Shown in pieces: positions 8,603 to 16,753 of a DNA stretch of 64,000 nt. The notes beneath the pieces are model-generated. The model worked only from the letters and a program-made list of their open reading frames with translations, ran no database searches and had not been told where the DNA came from. The position numbers and the translations under genes were made by a program. Origin of the DNA: Dyella_A sp049445995 (GTDB lineage: Bacteria; Pseudomonadota; Gammaproteobacteria; Xanthomonadales; Rhodanobacteraceae); contig NZ_JBMSDZ010000001.1 of NCBI RefSeq assembly GCF_049445995.1, positions 124,001 through 188,000 of the forward strand, written 5' to 3'. How positions within the stretch are numbered: the first letter of the stretch is position 1; each line of letters opens with the position of its first letter.

Positions 8603-9115
8603 ATGTTCGATATCCTGAACCGCATTCGCCGCAACGGCATCCTCAGTGAACCCCTGCCGAAGCTGGAGCCGCCCGATGCCGTGGTGGAAAAATTGCAGCG
8701 GCAACTGCAGGGCGTGTTCGGGCGCGCGCTGCGCATCCGCCATGTGGATGCCGGCTCGTGCAATGGCTGCGAGCTGGAGATCCATGCGCTTTCCAATCCG
8801 TACTACAACCTCGAAGGCAGCGGCATGGCGTTCGTGGCCAGCCCGCGGCATGCCGATGTACTGCTGGTCACCGGCCCGGTCTCGGTCAACATGGAAGACG
8901 CCCTCAAGCGCACTTACGCGGCGATGCCCGAGCCCAAATGGGTGATGGCGGTCGGCGACTGCGGTGCCTGCGGCGGCGTGTTCGGCGAGAGCTATGCCAC
9001 GCGCGGCCCGATCAGCGCCGTCATTCCGGTCGATATCGTGGTCAGCGGGTGTCCACCCACGCCGCTGGCGCTGCTGCGCGGCCTGCTGCAGATCACCCGG
9101 CAGCGCCGACCGTAG
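8603..9115 (+). CDS. hyfI: Hydrogenase-4 small-subunit-like Fe-S protein (NuoB type)
   Basis: A 170-residue NuoB/HycG/HyfI-type protein that should carry one [4Fe-4S] cluster, equivalent to N2 of complex I. The ligand pattern is intact: CNGC (Cys 53 and 56), GDC (Cys 120) and SGCPPTP (Cys 150). The ATG at 8603 follows the previous stop by 7 bp. An open frame from 8477 lies inside the large-subunit gene and is rejected. This is the last gene of the operon. No ferredoxin-like HyfA/HyfH subunit follows, so the electron donor is unknown. No clear terminator is visible in the 36 bp before the convergent lolA stop. Confidence 0.9.
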   Translation: MFDILNRIRRNGILSEPLPKLEPPDAVVEKLQRQLQGVFGRALRIRHVDAGSCNGCELEIHALSNPYYNLEGSGMAFVASPRHADVLLVTGPVSVNMEDALKRTYAAMPEPKWVMAVGDCGACGGVFGESYATRGPISAVIPVDIVVSGCPPTPLALLRGLLQITRQRRP

Positions 9116-9151
9116 CCTGCCGCCGCCGCAGCATCCGATCCACACGGCAGA

Positions 9152-9811
9152 TCAGTCCTTCAGCGGCCGGGTGCTGATCACCGGCAGGTCGCCGATCACG
9201 TCGGCGCCGGCCGGCGGCACGAAGTTGAAGGTATCCGGGGCGATCGGCGCGTTGCGCTGCCAGCCGGAAAAGCGGATCTGCGTGGTCGAACCGAGCTGGT
9301 CGCGGAACACCATGCGTGCCAGGCCGCTGGCGTCGAAGCCGAGGTCGGCGTAGTCGAACTGCGGATCCTGGTCCTTCGAGGTGAGGCGCAGCCAGGCCAG
9401 GCCGTCGTGTTCGCCCTGTTCGGTGACGGTGAAGTCCTTGTCCATCTGCTTCAGGTCGGTGAGCACGGTGAGCGGACTGTGCGATTCGGCCGAGCTCTGC
9501 TTGCGCACGGTGACCTGTTCCAGCTCCGGGTCGTACAGCCACACGCGGCTGCCGTCGGCGACGATGGTCTGCCGGTAGGGCGTCAGCGTCTCCCAGCGGA
9601 ACTGCCGCGGCGCCTGCAGCGCCAGCAGGCCGGCGCTACCCTTGCCCACCCTGCCGTTGGCATCGGTGAGGGTCTGGGTGAAATGGCCGGTCAGCGAGTG
9701 CAGGTCGTGCGCGAAGGCGTCCAGGCGCGCGCGCGCAGGGCCGGTCGCCGCGTGGGCCATGCCGGTCAGGGCGAAGAGCGCGGCGGCGGCGAAGACAAGA
9801 ATGGGTTTCAT
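9152..9811 (-). CDS. lolA: Outer-membrane lipoprotein carrier protein LolA
   Basis: Periplasmic chaperone that takes lipoproteins from the LolCDE transporter to LolB. The 219-residue product begins with a signal peptide (MKPILVF, hydrophobic core, cleavage after AHA near residue 22). The mature part has the family pattern: LTGHFTQTL, PRQFRWE, GSRVWLYDPELEQVTV, and a C-terminal RIRFSGWQRN-like strand. The start at 9811 is chosen for the signal peptide. The frame stays open upstream into the repeat at 9898-9980, but that extension is repeat-derived. It lies downstream of ftsK on the same strand, as in other gammaproteobacteria. Confidence 0.93.
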   Translation of the reverse strand: MKPILVFAAAALFALTGMAHAATGPARARLDAFAHDLHSLTGHFTQTLTDANGRVGKGSAGLLALQAPRQFRWETLTPYRQTIVADGSRVWLYDPELEQVTVRKQSSAESHSPLTVLTDLKQMDKDFTVTEQGEHDGLAWLRLTSKDQDPQFDYADLGFDASGLARMVFRDQLGSTTQIRFSGWQRNAPIAPDTFNFVPPAGADVIGDLPVISTRPLKD

Positions 9812-9897
9812 CGGAGACCGGGAGCACGGGATGGGGCGACCATTGTAAGGCGGAAGGCTTAACCGCTCTCGCCGGCACGCCGTTCGCCTCGCCCCGT

Positions 9898-9980
9898 GTA
9901 GGAGCGCACCCTGTGCGCGAATGCTCTTGCTCCTGACCGACATCAAAGCAAGAGCATTCGCGCACAGGGTGCGCTCCTAC
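9898..9980. repeat. GTAG-type REP palindrome, copy 1
   Basis: A perfect 34-bp inverted repeat (arms 9898-9931 and 9947-9980) with a 15-nt loop. Each arm starts at its outer end with GTAGGAGCGCACCCTG. It lies between ftsK (stop 9998) and lolA (start 9811), both on the minus strand. The GTAG head and intergenic position match the REP elements of Xanthomonadales and Pseudomonas that REP-associated tyrosine transposases mobilise. Two relatives are at 14748 and 20886. No such transposase gene is in this window. Confidence 0.85.
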
Positions 9981-9997
9981 GTCCTACGGGAGATGGC

Positions 9998-12331
9998 TCA
10001 CCCCTTCGGCGGCGGGGGCGCCAGCACTTCGCGGTTGCCGTTGTGCTGGGGCGCGCTGACCACGCCGTCGACCTCCATCTGCTCGATCAGGCGGGCCGCG
10101 CGGTTGTAGCCGATGCGCAGGTGGCGCTGCACGCCGGAGATCGAGGCACGCCGGGTCTGCGTGACGATGGCCACCGCCTTGTCGTACAGCTGGGTGTCGG
10201 CGTCGCCACCCTCCTCGCCGTCCTGCGGCAGACCGGCGTCGTTGATGAACTTGCCATCGCCGGTGGCCTGCACCTCCTCCAGCACGCCCTCGATGTACTG
10301 CGGTGCGCCCTGCGAGCGCAGCCACGCCACCACCTGGTGCACCTCGTGGTCGTCGACGAAGGCGCCATGCACGCGTTCGGGCGTGGCGGTGCCCGGCGGC
10401 AGGTAGAGCATGTCGCCGTGGCCCAGCAGTGCCTCGGCGCCGGACTGGTCGAGAATCGTGCGCGAGTCGATCTTGCTCGACACCTGGAACGCGATGCGGG
10501 TGGGGATGTTGGCCTTGATCAGGCCGGTGATCACGTCCACCGACGGACGCTGGGTGGCCAGCACCAGGTGCACGCCGGCGGCGCGCGCCTTCTGCGCCAG
10601 GCGGGCGATGAGTTCTTCCACTTTCTTGCCGACGATCATCATCATGTCGGCGAACTCGTCGATGATGATCACGATGTTGTACAGCGGCTCCAGCGGTTCG
10701 GCGGCGAGATTGGGCATCTCCGGGTTGGGCCGGAACAACGGATCCAGCAGCGGCTGGCCGGCGTTCTCGGCGTCCTTCACTTTCTTGTTGAAGCCGCCCA
10801 GGTTGCGCACGCCCACCGCCGCCATCAGCTTGTAGCGGCGCTCCATCTCGGCCACGCACCAGCGCAGCGCGTTGGCGGCCTCCTTCATGTCGGTGACCAC
10901 CGGCGCCAGCAGGTGCGGGATGCCCTCGTAGACCGAGAGCTCGAGCATCTTCGGGTCGATCATGATCATGCGCACGTCTTTGGGACTGGCCTTGTACAAG
11001 AGGCTCAGCACCATCGCGTTGACCGCCACCGACTTGCCCGAGCCGGTGGTGCCGGCCACCAGCAGGTGCGGCATCTTGGCCAGGTCCACCACCACCGGCT
11101 TGCCGCCGATGTCCTTGCCCAGCGCCAGCGCCAGCGGCGATTTCATCTGGTCGTACCTGTCCGAGCGCAGGATCTCGGAGAGGTAGACGATCTGCTTGCG
11201 CGTGTTGGGAATCTCCAGGCCGATCACGTTCTTGCCGGGGATCACGTCGACCACGCGCACGCTCACCACCGACAGGCCGCGCGCGATGTCCTTGTCCAGG
11301 CTGGACACCTGCGAGCCGCGCACGCCGGCAGCCGGCTCCAGCTCGAAGCGGGTGATCACCGGGCCGGGATACACGCCGACCACCTTGGCCTCGATGCGGA
11401 AATCCTTGAGCTTGAGCTCGACCTGGCGCGAGAGCACTTCCAGCGTCTCTTCGGAATAGCCGGGACCTTGTGGCGGGGCTTCGTCCAGCAGCGACAGCGG
11501 CGGCAGCTCGCCGGGCTGGGCGGCACCGACGAACAGCGGAATCTGGGTTTCCAGCCGGGCGCGGTCGCTCTTCGCCACCGGGGCGGGCGGCGCCTCGATG
11601 CGCACCGGCTCGCGCCGGGCCTGCTTGACCGCCTCGGCCTTCTTCACCACCTCGCGCTCGCCGCGCGCCTGGCGGGCGGCGATCACTTCCGGCGCCTTGC
11701 GCAGCCTGGTACCGACCCAGGTGACCAGGCGCAGCACGATGGCCCCGGTCCAGTCCATCAGGCGGAACCACGACAGCCCCGTCGCCAGCGTCACCGCGAC
11801 CAGGAACAGCGCCAGCAGCAGCAGCGGTGCGCCGGTGGAACCCAGCGCCTCGAGCAGGGAGTTGCCCAGCCACTGCCCGGCGATGCCGCCCACGCCCTGC
11901 GGCATCACCGGATCGGGGCGGCTGGCGTTGAGCGCGAACAGCGCCGGCAGCGTGATGAAGAAGAACACGAAGCCGATCAGGCGCAGCGACGGTTCCCACG
12001 GGTGTACCGCCCGCTCGCCGCGGTGGCGCAATACCTGCACGCCCAGCACCAGCAGCAGCAACGGGAACGCGTAGGACGCCAGGCCGAAGATGTAGCGCAA
12101 CAGGTTGGCGATGTTGGCGCCGATCGCGCCGCCGAAGTTGCGCGCGTGCTCCACCGTGCCGACGTGGCCCCAGCTGGGGTCCTGCTCGTTGTAGCTGAAC
12201 AGGCAGACCAGCAGGTACAGCGCCAGCGGCAGCAACAGCAGCGCGCCGGCCTCGCGCAGGCGCCGCTTGAGCTCCTCGCTGAGGGCGGGCGTGGGGGGCC
12301 TGGCTTTCTTGACGTTCGCGCTACGCGCCAC
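9998..12331 (-). CDS. ftsK: DNA translocase FtsK
   Basis: A 777-residue septum-anchored motor that pumps DNA toward dif and couples chromosome segregation to division. The N-terminal 210 residues hold four membrane helices. A linker of about 80 residues follows, much shorter than in E. coli FtsK and similar in length to SpoIIIE. The motor domain begins near 295, with Walker A GTTGSGKS (427-434), Walker B IIIIDEFADMMM, and the motif ATQRPSVDVITGLIKANIPTR. The last 70 residues are the winged-helix gamma domain that reads KOPS sites (VTQTRRASISGVQRHLRIGYNRAARL). It is upstream of lolA, the usual order. Confidence 0.95.
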   Translation of the reverse strand: MARSANVKKARPPTPALSEELKRRLREAGALLLLPLALYLLVCLFSYNEQDPSWGHVGTVEHARNFGGAIGANIANLLRYIFGLASYAFPLLLLVLGVQVLRHRGERAVHPWEPSLRLIGFVFFFITLPALFALNASRPDPVMPQGVGGIAGQWLGNSLLEALGSTGAPLLLLALFLVAVTLATGLSWFRLMDWTGAIVLRLVTWVGTRLRKAPEVIAARQARGEREVVKKAEAVKQARREPVRIEAPPAPVAKSDRARLETQIPLFVGAAQPGELPPLSLLDEAPPQGPGYSEETLEVLSRQVELKLKDFRIEAKVVGVYPGPVITRFELEPAAGVRGSQVSSLDKDIARGLSVVSVRVVDVIPGKNVIGLEIPNTRKQIVYLSEILRSDRYDQMKSPLALALGKDIGGKPVVVDLAKMPHLLVAGTTGSGKSVAVNAMVLSLLYKASPKDVRMIMIDPKMLELSVYEGIPHLLAPVVTDMKEAANALRWCVAEMERRYKLMAAVGVRNLGGFNKKVKDAENAGQPLLDPLFRPNPEMPNLAAEPLEPLYNIVIIIDEFADMMMIVGKKVEELIARLAQKARAAGVHLVLATQRPSVDVITGLIKANIPTRIAFQVSSKIDSRTILDQSGAEALLGHGDMLYLPPGTATPERVHGAFVDDHEVHQVVAWLRSQGAPQYIEGVLEEVQATGDGKFINDAGLPQDGEEGGDADTQLYDKAVAIVTQTRRASISGVQRHLRIGYNRAARLIEQMEVDGVVSAPQHNGNREVLAPPPPKG

Positions 12332-12423
12332 CGGTACGCACTTCCATGAAACTGGGCATTCCGCCCAAGTCTACACAGGCGGCCCCCCCCTTCAGAAGCG
12401 CGCGGAACGCGGCGTCGGCCACG

Positions 12424-12450
12424 AAAAAGGCCGGACCCGAAGGCCCGGCC
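12424..12450 (-). terminator. Rho-independent terminator of ald
   Basis: Read on the minus strand: GGCCGGGCC, a TTCG tetraloop, GGTCCGGCC, then five T residues (T-run at 12428-12424). The 9-bp stem has one G-U pair. It lies 47 bp past the ald stop (12497) and before the ftsK start (12331), so it should isolate ftsK from ald transcription. Confidence 0.8.
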
Positions 12451-12496
12451 CCGATGCGCTGGCCTGCAGGCGCCGGCCAGCGTCCATCGCGGTGAA

Positions 12497-13555
12497 TCAG
12501 CCCAGCAGCGCCGGATGCACCAGCTTGCCGCCATCGACGTTGATGCCCGAACGCAGCGGCTCGAAGTCGCGCCATCCGGGACCGGCCGCCATGCGCTGCA
12601 CATACGGCAGGATCGCCGCCGAGATCGCCAGCGACGAGGTCTGCGGCACCGCACCGGGCATGTTGGTGACGCAGAAGTGGGTCACGCCGTGCACGTCGTA
12701 GGTCGGCTCCTTCCAGGTGGTCGGGCGCGAGGTCTCGAAGCAGCCGCCCTGGTCGATCGAGATGTCGACCAGCACCGAACCCTTCTCCATGGTCTTGACC
12801 ATGTCCTCGGTGACCACGCGCGGCGCCTTGGCGCTGGGGATCAGCACCGCGCCGACCACGAGGTCGGCGTCACGCACTTCCTCGGCCACCGACGACTCGT
12901 ACGCGTACAGCGCGGTGACGTTGGCGCCCAGATCCATCATCTCGGCGAGGCGATCCTGGCGCTTGTCGAACACCACCACGCGGGCACCGGCGGCAGCGGC
13001 CAGCGAGGCGGCCGCCTTGCCGGCGGCACCGCCGCCGAGCACCACCACCTTGCCGCGCGAGGTGGAGGCCATGCCGCCCAGCAGCTTGCCCTTGCCGCCC
13101 TGCGGGCGGTGCAGCAGCGTGGTGCCGATCTGGGTGGCGATGCGCCCGGCGATCACCGACATCGGCAGCAGCAGCGGCAGGCTGCCGTTGTCGTCCACCG
13201 ACTCGAACGCCACGCCGGTCAGGCCGATGTCGAGCAGGCTCCGGGTGAGTTCCGGCTCGGCCGCCAGGTGCAGGTAGCAGAACAGCAGGTGGTGTTTCTT
13301 GAGCAGGGCCAAATCGCCGGCGATCGGCTCCTTCACCTTGACGATCAGCTCGCCCTTCTCGTACAGCGCCGCGGCGTCCGGCACCACCGTGATACCGGCC
13401 TGGGTGTAGGCCGCGTCGGCGAAGCCGCTCTTTTCGCCGGCGCCCGCCTGGATGAAGACCTCATGGCCGCGGCGCACCAGATCGGCGGCGGCGGCGGGTA
13501 CCAGGGCAACACGACCTTCGAGGGTCTTGGTTTCGGAAGGAATACCGATACGCAT
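12497..13555 (-). CDS. ald: Alanine dehydrogenase
   Basis: NAD-dependent L-alanine dehydrogenase (L-alanine + NAD+ + water to pyruvate, ammonia and NADH). The 352-residue length is slightly short of the usual 370 but complete. It begins with the family signature MRIGIPSETK. Substrate residues match the family: Arg 15, Lys 75 in KVKEP and His 96 in CYLHLA. The NAD fold has GGGAAG near 175, and the C-terminal part has the signature CVTNMPGAVPQTSS. The ATG at 13555 gives the normal N-terminus. It is divergent from trxB (219 bp apart) and followed by a terminator. Confidence 0.94.
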   Translation of the reverse strand: MRIGIPSETKTLEGRVALVPAAAADLVRRGHEVFIQAGAGEKSGFADAAYTQAGITVVPDAAALYEKGELIVKVKEPIAGDLALLKKHHLLFCYLHLAAEPELTRSLLDIGLTGVAFESVDDNGSLPLLLPMSVIAGRIATQIGTTLLHRPQGGKGKLLGGMASTSRGKVVVLGGGAAGKAAASLAAAAGARVVVFDKRQDRLAEMMDLGANVTALYAYESSVAEEVRDADLVVGAVLIPSAKAPRVVTEDMVKTMEKGSVLVDISIDQGGCFETSRPTTWKEPTYDVHGVTHFCVTNMPGAVPQTSSLAISAAILPYVQRMAAGPGWRDFEPLRSGINVDGGKLVHPALLG

Positions 13556-13774
13556 AGGGAAGCAATCCTGTGGAGTTCGTCTGGACGGCACCGAAGCGGC
13601 GCCGCCCTGGGTTGGGAAAGCAAAGCGATGGAACGCTTGAATCGGGCCGTGGGCTTCCCCATCCTTGCGGATTCGATAGCACCGCCCCTCCCTTCCGAAT
13701 CGGTCGCGTCAACGTGCCGCTGGCAACCGGGCCGAAAGCGATCAAAGCCGTTCAGCAAACCCGAGGATTATCTC

Positions 13775-14740
13775 ATGTCCGAAACGCCCAAGCACAGCCG
13801 CCTGCTGATCCTCGGCTCCGGCCCCGCCGGCTACACCGCTGCCGTGTACGCCGCCCGCGCCAACCTCAAGCCGACGCTGATCACCGGCCTGCAGCAGGGC
13901 GGCCAGTTGATGACCACCACCGACGTGGACAACTGGCCCGGTGACGTGGAAGGCCTGCAGGGCCCGATGCTGATGCAGCGCATGGCCGAGCACGCCGAGC
14001 GATTCCACACCGAGATGGTGTTCGACCACATCCACCAGGCGGACCTGTCCAAGCGGCCCTTCACGCTCAAGGGCGATGCGGGCGAATACAGCTGCGATGC
14101 GCTGGTCATCGCCACCGGCGCCACGGCGAAATACCTGGGCATCGCCTCGGAGGAGAAGTTCAAGGGCAAGGGCGTATCCGCCTGCGCCACCTGCGACGGC
14201 TTCTTCTTCCGCGAGCAGGACGTGGTGGTGGTCGGCGGCGGCAACACCGCGGTGGAGGAGGCGCTGTACCTGTCCAACATCGCCCGCAAGGTCACCCTGG
14301 TGCACCGTCGCGACACCCTGCGCGCGGAGAAGATCATGCAGGACAAGCTGTTCGCCAAGGCCGCGACCGGCAAGATCGAACTACTGTGGAACCACACCAT
14401 CGACGAGGTGCTGGGCGACGACTCCGGCGTCACCGGCGTGCGGGTGAAGGCGGTCGACGACGAGGCCACCCGCGACATCGAGGCCACCGGCTTCTTCGTG
14501 GCGATCGGCCACTCGCCCAACACCGGCATCTTCCAGGGGCAGCTCGACATGCACGACGGCTACCTGCGCATCCACGGCGGCCAGAACGGCATGGCCACGA
14601 TGACCTCGGTGCCCGGCGTGTTCGCCGCCGGCGACGTCGCCGACCACGTCTACCGCCAGGCGATCACCTCGGCCGGCTTCGGCTGCATGGCGGCGCTGGA
14701 TGCCGAGCGCTGGCTGGAGCAACAGACGCCGGCTGGCTGA
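13775..14740 (+). CDS. trxB: Thioredoxin reductase
   Basis: FAD enzyme that passes electrons from NADPH to thioredoxin in the cytoplasm. The 321-residue product has the FAD motif GSGPAG (14-19), the redox pair CATC (Cys 137 and 140), the NADPH motif GGGNTA near 157, and the C-terminal FAD motif GVFAAGDV. Length matches low-molecular-weight TrxB. The start at 13775 is the family start. A longer open frame reaching back over the antisense of ald is not real. The REP element at 14748 begins 7 bp after the stop. Confidence 0.96.
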   Translation: MSETPKHSRLLILGSGPAGYTAAVYAARANLKPTLITGLQQGGQLMTTTDVDNWPGDVEGLQGPMLMQRMAEHAERFHTEMVFDHIHQADLSKRPFTLKGDAGEYSCDALVIATGATAKYLGIASEEKFKGKGVSACATCDGFFFREQDVVVVGGGNTAVEEALYLSNIARKVTLVHRRDTLRAEKIMQDKLFAKAATGKIELLWNHTIDEVLGDDSGVTGVRVKAVDDEATRDIEATGFFVAIGHSPNTGIFQGQLDMHDGYLRIHGGQNGMATMTSVPGVFAAGDVADHVYRQAITSAGFGCMAALDAERWLEQQTPAG

Positions 14741-14747
14741 CACCTGT

Positions 14748-14829
14748 GTAGGAGCGCACCCTGTGCGCGATGCTTTTGCTCCTGATCGACATCAAAGCCA
14801 AAAGCATCGCGCACAGGGTGCGCTCCTAC
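14748..14829. repeat. GTAG-type REP palindrome, copy 2
   Basis: Perfect 31-bp inverted repeat with a 20-nt loop, between trxB and the next gene on the same strand. The outer 23 bp of each arm match copy 1 (9898-9980). The inner part differs, but changes on one arm are matched on the other, so the hairpin is kept. This points to selection for structure or recent duplication as a paired unit. Confidence 0.85.
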
Positions 14830-14846
14830 CGTAAGGCCTATCGCCC

Positions 14847-16001
14847 ATGTACGACATCCGCTTCCATGCCGCGATCGCCGAACTGCCAGCCGCGGAATGG
14901 GACAGCCTGCGGCCGGACGACAACCCGTTCGTCTCGCACGCCTTTCTCGCCGCGCTGGAAGCCACCGGCTGCATCCGCCACGAGTGGGGCTGGCAGGCCC
15001 ATCACCTGGGCCTGTACGAAGGCGACACCCTGGTCGCCGCCGCACCGCTCTACCTGAAGGGCAACTCGCACGGTGAGTTCGTGTTCGACTGGAGCTGGGC
15101 CAGCGCGTGGGAGCGCGCCGGCGGCGAGTACTACCCGAAGCTGCTCAACGCCGTGCCCTACTCGCCCGTCACCGGGCCGCGGCTGCTGGCCGGGAGCGGT
15201 CGCCACGCCGCCGCGCTGCGCCGGGCGCTGGTCACGGCGATGCGCGGCGAGGTCGACCGACTCGGCCTGTCCTCGCTGCACGCCAACTTTCTGCGCGACG
15301 ACGAGCTGCCTGCGTTCGACGACGCCTGGCTGGCACGCAGCGACGTGCAGTTCCACTGGCACAACCGCGGCTACACCGATTTCGAGGCCTTTCTCGCCGC
15401 GCTCAACCACAAGAAGCGGAAGAACATCCGACACGAGCGCGCGCAGGTCGCACGCAGCGGCCTGCAGATCGGGATGCGCGGCGGCGCCAGCGTCAGCCGC
15501 GAGGAGTGGTGCCGCGTGCACGCGCTGTACGAAAACACCTTCGACGCCAAGGGCAACCACGCGGCACTGACGCGGGCATTCTTCCTGGCGCTGGGCGACA
15601 CGCTGGGCGATGCCGTACAGCTGGCGCTGGCGCGCGATGGCGAGACGATCGTGGCGATGGCCCTGCTGATCCAGGGCGCGGACACGCTGTACGGTCGCTA
15701 CTGGGGCGCCAGCGTCGAGGTGCCGGGGCTGCACTTCGAGCTGTGCTACTACCAGGGCATCGCGCACGCGATCCGCCACGGCCTGCAGCGCTTCGAGCCC
15801 GGCGCACAGGGCGAGCACAAGCTGGCGCGCGGCTTCCTGCCGGTGCACACGCACTCGCGCCACTACCTGGCGCACCCGCAGTTCCGCCGCGCCGTGCGCG
15901 ATGCGCTGGTGCACGAAACGGCCTCGCTGCAGGCCTACGCCCAGGAGCTGCAGGCGCACAGCCCGTACGCCCACGGCCGCGCACCGGGCGAGATCGCATG
16001 A
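14847..16001 (+). CDS. FemAB-like GNAT-fold acyl/aminoacyl transferase (DUF482-type)
   Basis: A 384-residue cytoplasmic protein that looks like the DUF482/peptidogalycan family related to FemA/FemB transferases. Recognisable stretches are PFVSHAFLAALEATG near 30, the aromatic run FVFDWSWASAWERAGGEYYPKLL near 75-95, PVTGPRLL, HKKRKNIRHER near 190, and YGRYWGAS with LHFELCYYQGI near 280-300. The biochemical role is not established for this family. It overlaps aat by 4 bp (ATGA), so the two are co-translated. Since Aat also transfers aminoacyl groups from tRNA, a related substrate is possible, but that is inference. Confidence 0.75.
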   Translation: MYDIRFHAAIAELPAAEWDSLRPDDNPFVSHAFLAALEATGCIRHEWGWQAHHLGLYEGDTLVAAAPLYLKGNSHGEFVFDWSWASAWERAGGEYYPKLLNAVPYSPVTGPRLLAGSGRHAAALRRALVTAMRGEVDRLGLSSLHANFLRDDELPAFDDAWLARSDVQFHWHNRGYTDFEAFLAALNHKKRKNIRHERAQVARSGLQIGMRGGASVSREEWCRVHALYENTFDAKGNHAALTRAFFLALGDTLGDAVQLALARDGETIVAMALLIQGADTLYGRYWGASVEVPGLHFELCYYQGIAHAIRHGLQRFEPGAQGEHKLARGFLPVHTHSRHYLAHPQFRRAVRDALVHETASLQAYAQELQAHSPYAHGRAPGEIA

Positions 16002-16753
16002 TCCGCCTGCCGCTGCTCGATCACTGGCCGGCGGAGCGCTTTCCCGATCCGGCCGAGGCGCTGCGCGAGCCTTCCGGCCTGCTCGCCTTCGGCGGCGACC
16101 TCTCGCCCGAGCGGCTGCGCGCGGCCTATGCGCAGGGCATCTTTCCCTGGTTCAACGAGGGCGAGCCGATCCTGTGGTGGTCGCCCGATCCGCGCTGCGT
16201 GTTCCGCACCGCCAAGCTGTGCCGACCGAACCGTTCGCTGCGCCGGCTGCTGGCGCGCTGCAGCTGGCAGGTCACCGTGGATCGCGATTTCGTCGGCGTG
16301 ATGCACGCCTGCGCCGCGCCGCGCGATGGCCAGCACGGCACCTGGATCAGCCCGGAGATGATCGACGCCTACGCCACGCTGCACACCCGTGGCCACGCGC
16401 ACAGCGTCGAGGTGTGGCGGGGCGCGTCGATGGTCGGCGGCATCTACGGCGTAATGTCCGGGCGCCTGTTCAGCGGCGAATCGATGTTCAGCCGCGAAAG
16501 CGGCGGCTCCAAGGTGGCCCTGCTGGCGCTGGCCCGCCTGCTGCACGAGTGGGGCTGCCCGCTGCTCGATGCCCAGGTGGCCAACCCGCACCTGCTCTCG
16601 CTGGGTGCCGAGGAGATGCCGCGGGCGGACTACCTGGCCGCGCTGCGCAGCCTGGCCGCGCAGCCGCTGGATCCCGCGCTGTGGGCCGGCGTCGCGCCGA
16701 TGGATGCGCGACACGGGCCTGAATCAACGTGGCACCAGGACGAAGATCACTGA
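15998..16753 (+). CDS. aat: Leucyl/phenylalanyl-tRNA-protein transferase
   Basis: Transfers Leu or Phe from charged tRNA to N-terminal Arg/Lys of proteins, marking them for ClpAP (N-end rule pathway). The 251-residue product has the family signatures GLLAFGGDLSPERL near 25, YAQGIFPWF, the run WWSPDPRCVF, HGTWISPEM, LFSGESMFSR and the C-terminal LLDAQVANPHLLSLGA. The start overlaps the upstream stop. The 3' end overlaps the convergent methyltransferase gene by 30 bp. Close linkage to trxB is also seen in E. coli, where cydCD lies between them. Confidence 0.94.
   Translation: MIRLPLLDHWPAERFPDPAEALREPSGLLAFGGDLSPERLRAAYAQGIFPWFNEGEPILWWSPDPRCVFRTAKLCRPNRSLRRLLARCSWQVTVDRDFVGVMHACAAPRDGQHGTWISPEMIDAYATLHTRGHAHSVEVWRGASMVGGIYGVMSGRLFSGESMFSRESGGSKVALLALARLLHEWGCPLLDAQVANPHLLSLGAEEMPRADYLAALRSLAAQPLDPALWAGVAPMDARHGPESTWHQDEDH

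Noticed and set aside
1950..9115. Formate hydrogenlyase or a working hydrogenase 4
   Set aside because: NiFe-ligand cysteines are missing, and formate dehydrogenase, ferredoxin-like subunits and maturation genes are absent.
9812..9946. N-terminal extension of LolA through the repeat
   Set aside because: It would bury the signal peptide and is partly REP sequence. The same applies to the acetyl-CoA hydrolase frame up to 20922.
10043..12349. A 768-codon open frame on the plus strand
   Set aside because: It is antisense to ftsK, which has full motif support. Long antisense frames are common in GC-rich DNA.
12515..13774. N-terminal extension of trxB
   Set aside because: The added 420 residues are low-complexity antisense of ald. 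TrxB starts normally at 13775.
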